The position numbers and the translations under genes are program-made. A stretch of DNA of 64,000 nt from Roseiarcus sp963816065 (lineage in GTDB: Bacteria > Pseudomonadota > Alphaproteobacteria > Rhizobiales > Beijerinckiaceae): assembly GCA_963816065.1 (NCBI GenBank), contig CAWFJG010000019.1, positions 186,001 through 250,000 of the forward strand. The letters are read 5' to 3'. This document shows positions 53,486 through 64,000 of this stretch, piece after piece (position 1 is the stretch's first letter; each line of letters opens with the position of its first letter). Below the pieces are notes generated by a model. The model worked only from the letters and a program-made list of their open reading frames with translations, was not told where the DNA came from and did no database searches.

Positions 53486-54214
53486 TCATTTCGCCGGCCG
53501 GTCGAGCTCCGGATAATGCCGGAAGATTCCGGACTCGTTGAACGCAATGCGCCGTTCGGAGGCGAGATAGCGGGCGATATTGGGGCGCTTCTCGACCGCA
53601 GCGACGAGCGCGGCGAGCCTCGGGTAACGCTTGCCGGCGTCGGCGAAGGCGTGCGGAAAGGCGTAGGTCATGCCGGCCCAGAGCTGGAAGAGCGACAGGT
53701 CGACGCTCGACAGCCGGTCGCCGACCGCGTGCGCCGGACCGGCCGGATTGGTCTCGAGCGCGTGTTCGAAATAGCCCAGGTATTTCGGGACGCGATGGTC
53801 GAGAAACGCCTGCGAGCGCGCCTTCGCTTCGGTCTTCTGGTCCTCGTAATAGAGACCGGTCGCGATTGGATGGTGGGTGTCGTGAACCTCGGCGACGAAA
53901 TCCGTGATCGTCAGTTGCAAACCATGCGCGTAGAGGCCGAGCCCCTCGTCCTTGGGCGCAAGGCCGAGCTTCGGGCCGAGATAAGCCAGGACGTTGGCGA
54001 CATGCGAGACGAGGATGTCGCCGTCGCGCAGGAACGGCGGCGCAAACGGAGCGAACGGCTTGTCGCCCATCAGCGCCGTCATCGCCTTGACGCCGCGCCC
54101 GGGCCCATGGCCGCGCGCGACATCGACATAATCGGCGCCGGCCTCCTCGAGCGCGAGGCGGACGAATTCGCCTCGGCCCTGGATGCCGGGCCAGTAGAAG
54201 AGTTCGTAGGACAT
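53486..54214 (-). CDS. Glutathione S-transferase family protein
   Basis: 242-residue cytoplasmic GST. N-terminal thioredoxin-like domain ELFYWPGIQGRGEFVRLALE, then GDILVSHVANVLAYLGPKLG (the glutathione-binding Ser position) and an all-helical C-terminal domain (VDLSLFQLWAGMTYAFPHAF). Function could be detoxification or isomerisation. Intact; no operon partner. Confidence 0.87.
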   Translation of the reverse strand: MSYELFYWPGIQGRGEFVRLALEEAGADYVDVARGHGPGRGVKAMTALMGDKPFAPFAPPFLRDGDILVSHVANVLAYLGPKLGLAPKDEGLGLYAHGLQLTITDFVAEVHDTHHPIATGLYYEDQKTEAKARSQAFLDHRVPKYLGYFEHALETNPAGPAHAVGDRLSSVDLSLFQLWAGMTYAFPHAFADAGKRYPRLAALVAAVEKRPNIARYLASERRIAFNESGIFRHYPELDRPAK

Positions 54215-54293
54215 GCAACACTCCCGTAACGGACTCCCTCTCTTGAACAGGGCCGCGAAGCGGCAGGGTAGCGGGCGGCCGTGCGCTCGCCAC

Positions 54294-54345
54294 TTGTCAT
54301 CCGGCCGCGCGCGGCCACCTTCCCTCCGAGGGGGAAGGGATCAGG
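54294..54345. repeat. Intergenic palindromic repeat, half copy
   Basis: CATCCGGCCGCGCGCGGCC followed by ACCTTCCCTCCGAGGGGGAA matches the reverse complement of one half of the ~105-bp repeat at 20502. Only half is present. Confidence 0.6.
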
Positions 54346-54609
54346 TTGCGGCCGCATTCGGTCGGCGGCTTTGACGAAGCGGCGGGCGTGGTCGAGAAGC
54401 TTGCGCGCCGGGCGGATGGTCGGCGCTCTCGAAGCCGCCAAACGGCATGCGTGCGCGCTGATCAGCGGATGCATTTCGGCCAGGAGCTTGGCGAAACGGC
54501 CTCCCTCAGCCGGCCCGACGATGAGGTCGCGCCGGGACGGCGATCGCCTCGGCGACCTTTTCGAAGACTGCGCGGTCGTGGCTCCGAGACGCCTTCGCTT
54601 CTCCGCGTG

Positions 54610-55203
54610 ATGGATGTCGCGGATCGCGTGGTCGGACAATGCACGGTCATCGCCTTTCGACGTGAAGTGAAAGACTGCCTGAGCGTGATAGATCCAGACG
54701 ACGCTCATGGAGATCGTCAAGGTTGGCTTCTCACCAACGCGTCCGCGACATTTGACATTGTCAACAAGCTCGGCGAGCCATTGATCGACGCCGTAATGCG
54801 GACTTTCACACCTTTCGGCGTCTTTGCAAATTTCCTCAATCCGCGGACCGCGCCGTCCACGCAATATGACCTCGCAGATCTCTTGGCGAAGGCCGTACTC
54901 CTGCAAACCTCGCGCGGGAACGTGGTTCTGACTGGGCATTCACTTGGTGGCGGTCTCGCTCAATACTCGGCTATGCGCAACGGCCTTCGCGCCATTGTTT
55001 TCAACTCCGCCGGGACGGGCCTTACTGCCCCCGCCGACGGGGTCAACGACACCCTCGTCAGAATCGATACGACGGGGTCAGCGCTTAATTCCGCGGTGAC
55101 GGACTGGACTGATGTCGGGTCGCGCCATTACGGCGCCCGTTATCTGATCGGCAAAGGCGGCCACGGCATCGACGAAATCATTCGTCTTTTGCGTCAACCC
55201 TGA
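54610..55203 (+). CDS. Class 3 lipase-like protein, N-terminus doubtful
   Basis: About 197 residues. The nucleophile elbow is clear: NVVLTGHSLGGGLAQYSAM, with FNSAGTGLTAPADG and a C-terminal SRHYGARYLIGKGGHGIDEI giving the Asp/His region. The start (ATG 54610, MDVADRVVGQCTVIAFRREV) is unusual: in the family VIAFRG is followed by the oxyanion segment and a DW motif, which here reads REVKDCLSVIDP, so a frameshift or local rearrangement near 54670 is probable. Lower GC than its neighbours. Confidence 0.65.
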   Translation: MDVADRVVGQCTVIAFRREVKDCLSVIDPDDAHGDRQGWLLTNASATFDIVNKLGEPLIDAVMRTFTPFGVFANFLNPRTAPSTQYDLADLLAKAVLLQTSRGNVVLTGHSLGGGLAQYSAMRNGLRAIVFNSAGTGLTAPADGVNDTLVRIDTTGSALNSAVTDWTDVGSRHYGARYLIGKGGHGIDEIIRLLRQP

Positions 55204-55282
55204 AGATTCCTGCGGCTCGATCGCCGACCGCTTCGGCTTCTTGACTCTACCGCGACCTCTGCCTTTGCGATAAGACGCGCGC

Positions 55283-56378
55283 ATGCGCAACGCCGCCAAA
55301 CCCGAAGCGACGCCCGCCGCCGCATCCGAAAAGGTCGCCCTCTACGACATTGGCGAGGACGAGGCCGGGATGCGGCTCGACCGCTGGTTCCGTCGCCGCT
55401 TTCCCGACCTGCCGCAGTCCCACCTCAACAAGATCGTCCGCAAGGGCGAGGTGCGGGTGTCCGGCAAGCGCGCCGACGTCGCGACCCGGCTCGAGCTCGG
55501 CCAGACCGTGCGCGTGCCGCCGCTCAGGCTCCCGGCCGCGCCGGCCGCTGGAGAGCGGCGCGCCGACCCGGCCGACGCCGAGGCGATCCGGGCGATGACG
55601 CTCTACGAGGACAAGGACGTCATCGTCTTGAACAAGCCCTACGGGCTCGCGGTGCAGGGCGGCTCGGGCACGAAGCGCCACATCGACGGCATGCTCGAAG
55701 CGCTCGCGGCCAAGGACGGGACGCGGCCGGTGCTGGTCCACCGGCTCGATCGCGACACCTCCGGCGTCCTGCTGCTCGCCAAAGTCACGCAAGATGGCGG
55801 CCGACCTCGGCGAGATTTTTCGCTCGCGCCAGGCCAAGAAGATCTACTGGGCCCTGGTCGAGGGCGTGCCGAAGCCGGCCCAGGGGCGGATCTCGATGTT
55901 CCTCGCCAAGGGCGAGGCGATGGGCGACGAGCGCGGGGCGAAGGGCGCGGGCAGGGCGGATCTCGAACGCATGCGGGTCGCCAAGCACGGCGATCCCGAC
56001 GCGCAGCATTCGCTGACCCTCTACGCCGTCGTCGACAAGGTCGCGCCGCGGCTCGCCTGGCTGTCGATGCGGCCGATCACCGGCCGGACCCATCAGCTGC
56101 GCGCCCATTGCGAGGCGATCGGCCATCCGATCGTCGGCGACCCCAAATACAACCGCAAGGCGGCGAACGACCCCGCCCGCAGCGATCCGCTGCGCGCCGT
56201 GCCGCCGGGGATCGAAGCCAAGCTGCATCTGCTCGCCCGCCGGCTGATCCTGCCGCATCCGCGCGGCGGGGTGATCGACGTGACCGCGCCGCTGCCGGCG
56301 CACATGAAGGCGAGCTTCGCCATGTTCGGCTTCGAGCCGCCGGCGCACGACCCGATCGAGGACGCGCCCGATGCCTGA
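55283..56378 (+). CDS. RluC/RluD-family 23S rRNA pseudouridine synthase, one frameshift
   Basis: Converts uridines of 23S rRNA. S4 domain (AGMRLDRWFRRRFPDLPQSH) followed by the catalytic region HRLDRDTSGVLLLAK with Asp156. An extra G near 55787 breaks the frame; the corrected joint reads LLLAKSRKMAADLGEIFRSR. The C-terminus (LSMRPITGRTHQLRAHCEAI) is normal. It overlaps the ATP12 gene by 8 nt. The indel is probably an error, since this is a housekeeping-type enzyme. Confidence 0.88.
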
Positions 56379-57126
56379 GCCGAGCGACGCGGGGCCCATG
56401 CGGGCGGCGCAGGCCAATATGCGTCCGGCGCCGATCAAGCGGTTCTATGCGAAGGCCGAAGCGCGCGAGGACGACGGCCTCTACGCGCTCGCCCTCGACG
56501 GGCGGACGGCGCTGACGCCCGGCAAGCGGCCGCTGGCCGCGCGACGCCGCGCCATTATGGAGCGCGTCGCCGACGAATGGGCACGGCAGGGCGAGACCGT
56601 CGACCCCTCCGACATGCCGCTGACGCGGCTGGTCAATTCGGCCGTCGACGGCGTCGCCGCAACGATGGCGGAAACACGGGCCGAGATCGTCCGCTACGTC
56701 GGCTCGGACCTCCTCTGCTACCGCGCCGAGGCGCCGGAGTCGCTCGCCGAGCGCCAGCGCGCCGCCTTCGACCCCGTGCTCGACTGGGCGGCGGAGGCGC
56801 TCGGCGCGCGGTTCGTACTCGCCGCCGGGATCGGGCATGTCGCCCAGCCGGCCGAGGCGATCGAGGCTGGCCGCGCCGCGGTTGCCGCATTCGACGACCC
56901 GGTGGCGCTGGCCGCGCTCAGCGTCGTCACGTCGCTGACCGGATCGGGCGTGTTGGCGCTCGCGGTGGCGCGCGGACGGCTGTCGGCGGAGGAGGCCTGG
57001 CGCCTCGCTCACGTCGACGAGGATTTTCAGATCGAGCTCTGGGGCGGGGACGACGAGGCGATCGCGCGGCGCGCGGCGCGCTGGCGCGAGATGGAGGCGG
57101 CGGCGAGCGTGCTGGGCGAGCTATAG
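56371..57126 (+). CDS. ATP12 family chaperone
   Basis: Assembly chaperone for the F1-ATPase alpha subunit, 251 residues. Seen: RPAPIKRFYAKAEAREDDGL, LALDGRTALTPGKRPLAARR, and SDMPLTRLVNSAVDGVAATM with GSDLLCYRAEAPESLAERQR, the conserved ATP12 blocks. It is typical of Alphaproteobacteria and mitochondria. Overlaps the upstream pseudouridine synthase gene, a common pairing in this class. Confidence 0.92.
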   Translation: MPEPSDAGPMRAAQANMRPAPIKRFYAKAEAREDDGLYALALDGRTALTPGKRPLAARRRAIMERVADEWARQGETVDPSDMPLTRLVNSAVDGVAATMAETRAEIVRYVGSDLLCYRAEAPESLAERQRAAFDPVLDWAAEALGARFVLAAGIGHVAQPAEAIEAGRAAVAAFDDPVALAALSVVTSLTGSGVLALAVARGRLSAEEAWRLAHVDEDFQIELWGGDDEAIARRAARWREMEAAASVLGEL

Positions 57127-57134
57127 AAAATAGG

Positions 57135-57760
57135 GTTGCGCCAACAAACCCTCACCCTGCCGCTTCGCGGCTTTCCTCTCCCGGTGCACGGCTGTCCGGG
57201 GAATTTTTCGCGCATAGGGGAAGGCCAACTGGTTGGGATTGAGGCGGTCGCGTTTTCTGCTTGGATTGGTCGGTGGGGGCGTTTCGATGGCTGCGAGGCG
57301 GCGGCGGGCGAAGAGGAAGACGCCGACGAGTTCGGTGAAGCGCAGGATATCGAATTTGGTTTTGGCGGCCTTGGCCGCCAGTCTCAGCAGGATGTAGGCG
57401 ATTATCGCCGCGTAGATCTGCAGTTTGACGGCGTTTGCACTGGTTCCGAGGAAGGAGCGCAGCTTCAGGTGCTGCTTGAGCCAGCGGAACAGCAGCTCGA
57501 TTTGCTAGCGGAACTTGTAGGCCTGTTCGACAAGTTGGCTGAAAATGATCGGAGTAAAGCGCATGCCCCGCTCTCTTTTCTGAGTCTCTGCAACCAGAAA
57601 ATACCAAGGAATCTGCATCAAGTTCCCTGGTTTTGCGGGGCATGCGCTGCGACACGTTGAATCAGCCCTTACACTTCCCCGGACAGCCGTGCTCCCGGTG
57701 GGAGGGGGCGTCCCCTTCCCCTCAGGGGGAAGGTGGTCCGAAGGGCCGGATGAGGGTTTG
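57135..57760. repeat. Intergenic palindromic repeat, copy 3, split by an insertion
   Basis: Left part 57135-57186 and right part 57692-57760 rejoin into a copy of the ~105-bp repeat seen at 20502 (AACCCTCACCCTGC... at the left, CCGGATGAGGGTTTG at the right). The mobile element at 57187-57691 lies between them with duplicated target. Confidence 0.8.
57187..57691 (-). mobile_element. Non-autonomous IS4-like element with internal deletion
   Basis: 505 bp with perfect 17-bp inverted ends (CACGGCTGTCCGGGGAA at 57187, its complement at 57675-57691), flanked by a perfect 9-bp duplication CTCCCGGTG (57178-57186 and 57692-57700). Inside, on the minus strand, an IS4-type start MRFTPIIFSQLVEQAYKFR runs into a TAG, then QIELLFRWLKQHLKLRSFLG and the C-terminal tail; the middle of the transposase, with the first catalytic residues, is absent. 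It would need a transposase in trans. Confidence 0.85.
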
Positions 57761-58063
57761 CCGCCCGCTTTGGCCCCGCCCGCCCGATCCCGTCACGCGG
57801 CGCGGCGACCGGCGCGAACGGGTGGTCTTCGGCTGACGGCGGCGGTCGTTCGGCTGCCCGCCGCAATGGCGCGGCTGTCCGCAAACGGCGGCGCGCCATC
57901 CTCCCAGTGGACGCGCCGCCGCCGTTCCTCGCGGCGGCGTGGCGCGCCTTGAGGGACGGGGAAGGGCATGCGACGGCGCGGCTTTCGGGAGGTTGGCCGC
58001 CGCATTAAGGCTTCTCAAGGTAGGACGAGGCGCACGGATCGACGGCCGATCCGGCTGCAGCGT
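57761..58063. other. Intergenic region, no gene seen
   Basis: About 300 bp between the repeat copy and the sulfotransferase stop. Short overlapping frames only, with no coding pattern. Confidence 0.4.
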
Positions 58064-59907
58064 TCACCCCCCTGACAACCCCGACGCCAACTCTCGGAGT
58101 TCGCCGAGCCACGGCTCGTACCGGCGCCAGCGCTCCACCGATGTGCGGTAGATCGGCTGTCGCGCCTGCCAGACGCTGGCCGTGTTGATCCTGCGTCGGT
58201 TCCGATGCGGTTCGAGACACGCGTCGTTCCATTCGAGGCCGCAGCCCGCGACGAGGCGTCGGGCGTGGGGTTCCGGATCGGCGACCAGCGCCTCGTAGTC
58301 CACCTCGAGGAACCGATCCGGCGGCAGAATGTTGCGCCAGTGACTCATCAGCCGCCGGTACTGGCGATAGTAGAATACGAGATCGCCACGGTCGGAGGCG
58401 TAATCGAAGTTCGTCTCGAAGTTCGTGGTGAAGATGGATAGCGCGGTGTCGATCGGATCGCGCCGACAATGGACGACGGTCGCGTTGGGAAAGATGCGCA
58501 GAATGGCGCCGAGGAGGAAGAAATTGGCGAGCGCCTTGTCGGTGACCCGCTTCGCCTCCGGGTCGAACGCCCGCAACGCCGCAAGATAGTCGTCTGCGAG
58601 GCGCCTGGCGGCGCCCGGAGCCGGGTTCCAAAGGTCTCGGGCCTGATTCTCGGCCGCACTCCAGAACCCCAGTTCGCCTCCAGCCGCAACCTCAGGATGG
58701 CTCGAGAGAATCTGTTCGGTTAGGGTCGACCCCGAGCGGGGCATGCCGACGATGAGAACCGGAGTCGCGTCGTCAATTCCCCAATCGGGCAGGCGATCGA
58801 AGGAGCTCGCCCGTGTTCCCTCGATGATCCGGTCGACACGCCGGACGAGCCCCTCGCGATCGAAGCGGCCCCCCATCGCGCGCAGCTGGTTACCTGCTTC
58901 GAAATTTCGCATCGCCGCTTGGTATTCGCCCCATCGTCGTGCGCCTTTCCCGCGCGAAGTGGAGCATCTGGCGATGCCGGGGCATCGGCTTGGGTGCTCC
59001 ATGCGGCGTATATCCGCGCAATCAGACGGTCGTCGGCTGCGGTGATCTTCCGGTTGATCGTGATGCCGATCCAGACGGAGTTCATGTCGAGCGTCAGCTC
59101 CGAGGCCCGCTCGAACTCGGCCGCCGCCTCAGCGGAAAGGCCTTTCTGGGTCAGGAGGTTCGCGAGGATCGCACGGGCTTCTCCGCTCTCCGGATGCGCC
59201 GCGACGGCGGCTCGCATGGCGGCGAGCGCCGCCTCGAAGTCGCCGGACGCTTCGAGACCGCGCGCCTCGGCGATGCCGGCGGTTTCGGACCCTGGCGCCG
59301 CCGCTGCGGCCGCGGCGCGAAAGGCGGCCGCCGCATCGGCTCGCAAATCGCGCGCCAGGTAGAGGTCGCCGAGCCGCATCTGGGCGTCGATCAGATCTGG
59401 CTTCAGGGCCACCGCGGCCTGGTAACCCGCCATCGCCATCGCTTCCTGGCCAAAGCCTCGAAGTTTGCGCGAGGTAGATGCGCGTTCGCCATCGCGTGTC
59501 GCGGCGAATGCGTCAGCGAGCGTGTCGGCGGCCGGCGACCCGGCCGAGGCCGTCGCGCGTAGCCGAGGTCGAGATCGGCAAGACGCGGCGCCAGGCCTGA
59601 GATCGACCGCCCTTATGAGCACGGCGATGGCTTTCCTGAGGCGACCTGCACGAATCAGTCGTCTGCCCTCGCCGGCGAGCCGATCCGCTTCGTTCTCTCG
59701 AGCCGAGCCTTGCGGCGATTTTTTCGCGATCAAAGCCGAAGCGGACGTCTCAAGCAAAAAAATTCCTTCAGGCGCCTGAAGACCGATCGCGGGGCCGATA
59801 TAGGGCAGCCCTTCCGCAGAGCCCGACGTTGACGCCCTGGCGCCGAGACCCGGCAAGGCGGACGACGACCTGACGAGGGCGCTGTTCTCACTCGGTGTTT
59901 TCGCCAC
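58064..59907 (-). CDS. TPR-sulfotransferase fusion, several frameshifts
   Basis: N-terminal tetratricopeptide repeats (MAMAGYQAAVALKPDLIDAQ, MRLGDLYLARDLRADAAAAF, then AVAAHPESGEARAILANLLT) and a C-terminal sulfotransferase with the PAPS 5'-phosphate loop VLIVGMPRSGSTLTEQILSS and the 3'-phosphate region IFPNATVVHCRRDPIDTALS. It probably sulfates a glycan or protein. Frame must change near 58940 and near 59450-59560; the TPR start is uncertain, and GTG 59907 is one possibility. Common near exopolysaccharide loci in Alphaproteobacteria. Confidence 0.75.
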
Positions 59908-60145
59908 GGATTTTTCGGTCCAATCGCAACCAGCGTTGCGCGTGCTTACCACCCAAACACGCCCGCGTGAAAGGGATCTGCCTTTGGATCCGCCTTTCAG
60001 CTCGATGCCAAATAAACATATAAAAACAGTGTAAAAAAGATCTTGACCTGGTGTCAACATTCGCCAAAAACTGGCGTGCGGCAATATGTCGCCACTCGTC
60101 GTTGGGGGGCCTCCAGCGCGAGGCGTCATTCAGAAGGGGACTCAC

Positions 60146-60979
60146 ATGGACATACGAAAACACGCGCCCACCGCCATTCGCCTATCGGCGATTGGCCTTT
60201 CGCTGATCGCCTCGGGCGCCTGGGCGGACCCGCTTCCTGGCCTTCAGAACCAGAATTTCACCCAGTACAATGGTTCGGCCCCCAAGGGGTCCTTCACTTC
60301 CGTGGATCCGGTCGGCTGGACCGGCGGAAGCGGCCTTATCTTCATTGCCTCACCGAAAAACGGCCAATCGGCGGCCGCTCCGATCTACCTGACCACTTAT
60401 GCGAATCCAGTCGGCAACATTCCCGGCAATTACGTCGAAGCCGACGGCAATCCTACATATGAGAGCGGATTCAACTACACCGTGACCGGCCTCACGGTCG
60501 GAAAGACCTACACACTGAGCTTCTATCAAGGCGCCAGTCAGCAGACGGGATTCGTCGGAACGACAACGAACCAATGGATCGTCTCCCTCGCGACCGAAGG
60601 GATGCAAATTTGCTATAATTGCGGGGGCGTCGACCCGGTCTACGGGCAGACGAGCACCTACTACAACAACGACCCCAACGCGAGTATTGCGGCGTCCCCG
60701 CTGATGACGGTCCCCACGGGGACCGCAGTCGGATGGCAGTACGTCTCGATCAACCTGACAGCCGACGCGCCCACTGACCTCTTGAGCTTCCTTGCCTGGG
60801 GCGACAATGGCAGCACGGTCAACCTGCCGCCGATGGCGTTCCTGTCCGGGGTCGACTCGCCCGCTGGCTTGGTCCCCGAACCCTCGACCTGGGCGATGAT
60901 GGGTCTCGGCTTCCTCGGTCTTGGACTGGTTGGGCGGAAGCGGATCGCCAAGCGTCTCGCCGCGGTGGCCGAAGCCTAA
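60146..60979 (+). CDS. PEP-CTERM sorting domain protein
   Basis: Secreted, envelope-sorted protein of 277 residues. Signal peptide (LSAIGLSLIASGAWADPLPG), a beta-sandwich-like body rich in Thr/Gly/Asn (LTVGKTYTLSFYQGASQQTG) that resembles carbohydrate-binding folds, and the sorting signal LVPEPSTWAMMGLGFLGLGL with basic tail VGRKRIAKR. AAGGGGA precedes ATG 60146. A good terminator follows. Lower GC than its neighbours. Confidence 0.87.
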   Translation: MDIRKHAPTAIRLSAIGLSLIASGAWADPLPGLQNQNFTQYNGSAPKGSFTSVDPVGWTGGSGLIFIASPKNGQSAAAPIYLTTYANPVGNIPGNYVEADGNPTYESGFNYTVTGLTVGKTYTLSFYQGASQQTGFVGTTTNQWIVSLATEGMQICYNCGGVDPVYGQTSTYYNNDPNASIAASPLMTVPTGTAVGWQYVSINLTADAPTDLLSFLAWGDNGSTVNLPPMAFLSGVDSPAGLVPEPSTWAMMGLGFLGLGLVGRKRIAKRLAAVAEA

Positions 60980-61001
60980 GCAGACAATCGGTTCGCGACC
61001 G

Positions 61002-61044
61002 CGCCCGGAAGGAGCTTCGGCGTTCCTGCCGGGCGTTTTTCTTT
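61002..61044 (+). terminator. Rho-independent terminator after the PEP-CTERM gene
   Basis: CGCCCGG (61002-61008) pairs with CCGGGCG (61029-61035), extended by AGGA/TCCT, and is followed by TTTTTCTTTT. It lies 22 bp after the stop codon. Confidence 0.85.
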
Positions 61045-61100
61045 TCAATTCCCCCCGGATCGCATATTTGTCCTGCGTCTGGTTCAACTGAGGACCGACG

Positions 61101-61979
61101 GTGGCCCCGTTCCTTCATTCGCTGCACCTCCACGCCTATCTGCTGCAATTGCTCCGGGCGAGCGTGTGGCTGGCGATCCTGGCGTTTGTCTTCATCCCGC
61201 TCGAGTGGCTGTTTCCTGTGCACAAGGAGAAGGTGCTGCGGGCGACCACCGCGAGCGACCTCGGCTTTTACTTCATCAACAGCTTCCTGCCGCAACTTGT
61301 TCTTTTCATTCCGCTCATTGTCACCGCCTATATCGCTTACGATTTCGTTCCTGCGGGCTGGCGCGCTGAAGTCAACTCGCTGCCGATCTGGGCGCGAGGC
61401 CTCGCCGCCTTCGTCGTCGCGGACCTGGGTTTCTATTGGGGCCACCGCTGGGCCCATGAGATCCCGCTTTTGTGGCGGTTCCACTCGGTCCATCACGACC
61501 CCAAGCACGTCTATTTCCTGATCAGCGCGCGCGCCCATCCGGTCGATAACGCTTTCATCCGTCTGTGTGGACTTGTTCCGATTTACCTTCTCGGCCTCGG
61601 AGCGCCACAGAGCGTCCAGGGCACACTGGTTGCGACGCTGCTGATGTTGTTTATCACGGTGTGGGGATTCTTCATCCACGCCAACGTCCGCTGGCGGTTC
61701 GGACCCTTCGAATGGGTGCTCTCGACGCCGGTCTTCCATCTTTGGCATCACGCCCTATCGGGGCCGATCAATCGCAACTACGCGTCTTCGCTCCCGGTCT
61801 GGGACTGGCTGTTCGGCACCGCCCACCTGCCGCGCGAGTTCCCTGCCGACTACGGCGTGACCGACTCCCTGCCGCGGACGGTGGCGGGCCAAATGGTCTA
61901 CCCCTTCGTGCCGCCTTCTCAGTCTCCGCGTGGACCGGTTGCGGCCGCGACCCGGGTGTCCGGGGCGCGAGCGGACTGA
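61101..61979 (+). CDS. Sterol desaturase/fatty acid hydroxylase family membrane protein
   Basis: Di-iron membrane oxygenase of 292 residues with four or five hydrophobic helices. The His boxes are HRWAHE, HSVHHD and HLWHHA. In bacteria such enzymes hydroxylate fatty acyl chains, carotenoids or hopanoids; the exact substrate is unknown. GTG 61101 fits the helix pattern; no better ATG is nearby. Intact. Confidence 0.87.
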   Translation: MAPFLHSLHLHAYLLQLLRASVWLAILAFVFIPLEWLFPVHKEKVLRATTASDLGFYFINSFLPQLVLFIPLIVTAYIAYDFVPAGWRAEVNSLPIWARGLAAFVVADLGFYWGHRWAHEIPLLWRFHSVHHDPKHVYFLISARAHPVDNAFIRLCGLVPIYLLGLGAPQSVQGTLVATLLMLFITVWGFFIHANVRWRFGPFEWVLSTPVFHLWHHALSGPINRNYASSLPVWDWLFGTAHLPREFPADYGVTDSLPRTVAGQMVYPFVPPSQSPRGPVAAATRVSGARAD

Positions 61980-62390
61980 CGTCGCGGGCCCTTCTGACCA
62001 TGCAGAGTTCGGACCGTGTGGCCGCCGGCCCGGCGTGGTTGCTCGCGCGCGCCGGCGCCTGCTTGGCGCGGCAGTCGCTTCGGGATGCGAGGAGGCCCCG
62101 CTGGTCCGGTCGCGGGATTGGCGGTCGCCGCGGCGGCGCTCAGGACAAAGACGAAGCGTCGATGGCCGCCGGCAGGGGTTGCTCTTAAAAAGGTCGGCAT
62201 GGAGGCGGGTTTGAGTTGGCATGGACTTGGCGCCGGCCCGCATCGGCCGAGCGCCATTTTCGCTCGCCTTGCCCCCCGGGGCGCGTCTGGCGCGACTGTC
62301 ATGCGAATGTCGAACGCCCGCGCCGTTTCGAGGCCGCGCGGGTCGTGATAATCCAGAGGCCGACCAAGGGTGCTGGAGCCAAGTAGTCCC
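61980..62390. other. Intergenic region, no gene seen
   Basis: A 411-bp gap with only short GC-rich frames in all directions. It must contain the promoter of the carboxylase gene; no operator or repeat is recognised. Confidence 0.45.
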
Positions 62391-63923
<1,533 letters not shown>

Positions 63924-63948
63924 TGGACGGCCGCTGGGCGCCGGCGCG

Positions 63949-64000
63949 TCAGGCTTCTTTGTATTTCCCGGCGGTGAACTGCGATGAAGAACGCGGGGAA
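63949..64000 (-). CDS. C-terminal end of an unidentified gene (runs off window)
   Basis: A minus-strand frame ends QFTAGKYKEA with TGA at 63951. The 17 residues seen look like a plausible protein tail, but too little is present to identify it. Confidence 0.3.
   Translation of the reverse strand, partial: SPRSSSQFTAGKYKEA

Overview
The window is GC-rich DNA of a free-living alphaproteobacterium, most likely Hyphomicrobiales (Methylocystaceae/Beijerinckiaceae-like). This is inferred from the codon bias, an ATP12-family chaperone, a class I PHB synthase, PEPxxWA-type PEP-CTERM proteins, DUF1328, the circularly permuted ATP-grasp/alpha-E/transglutaminase trio and O2-independent ubiquinone genes. 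No species can be named from sequence alone. Many genes carry one or more single-base frameshifts while the protein stays conserved on both sides and no premature nonsense codons are seen. I read most of these as sequencing or assembly indels; they are densest in the first 5.3 kb. Layout, 0-13.5 kb: a frameshifted sugar ABC transporter operon (minus strand) faces an esterase plus FadR/GntR regulator, with two TTGT-N3-ACAA-like operators in the intervening promoter region. An orphan NMT1-type binding protein, a vanillin/salicylaldehyde-type aldehyde dehydrogenase, tRNA-Pro(CGG) and a complete five-gene Liv-type ABC operon follow. 13.5-20 kb: PEP-CTERM proteins, a triplet of tail-collar (microcystin-dependent-protein-like) genes with DUF6916 and GNAT neighbours, and a VapBC toxin-antitoxin pair. 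19.5-25.3 kb: anaerobic ubiquinone genes ubiV-ubiU-ubiT diverge from ubiD across a perfect FNR box; an isochorismatase-like hydrolase follows, then a mosaic duplication scar. 25.3-31.3 kb: ornithine cyclodeaminase-like enzyme, GH13 glycosidase under a TetR regulator with matching palindromic operators, PilZ protein, an IS200 element, histidine phosphatase and a chemoreceptor remnant. 31.3-39.5 kb: PHB synthase, alanine aminotransferase-like enzyme, polysaccharide export genes, BON protein. 40-43.3 kb: two paralogous Ni/Co permeases, one at a NikR operator beside nikR, the other behind a cobalamin riboswitch. 44-51 kb: aat, the ATP-grasp/alpha-E/transglutaminase cluster, Mn-catalase, DUF429, cupin and a 34-residue micro-ORF. 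51-53.4 kb: a low-GC island with a colicin E3-type RNase domain and a partner gene, beside an IS1 remnant. 53-64 kb: GST, lipase, RluC-type pseudouridine synthase, ATP12, a deletion-derivative IS inserted in a palindromic repeat, TPR-sulfotransferase, PEP-CTERM protein, sterol-desaturase-family hydroxylase and propionyl-CoA carboxylase beta. Recurrent noncoding structure includes a ~105-bp palindromic repeat (20.5, 54.3, 57.1-57.7 kb) and a ~200-bp element carrying about eight 11-bp iterons (35.7 and 53.2 kb, opposite orientations). The iteron element and the colicin E3-type RNase locus are the best candidates for something undescribed.
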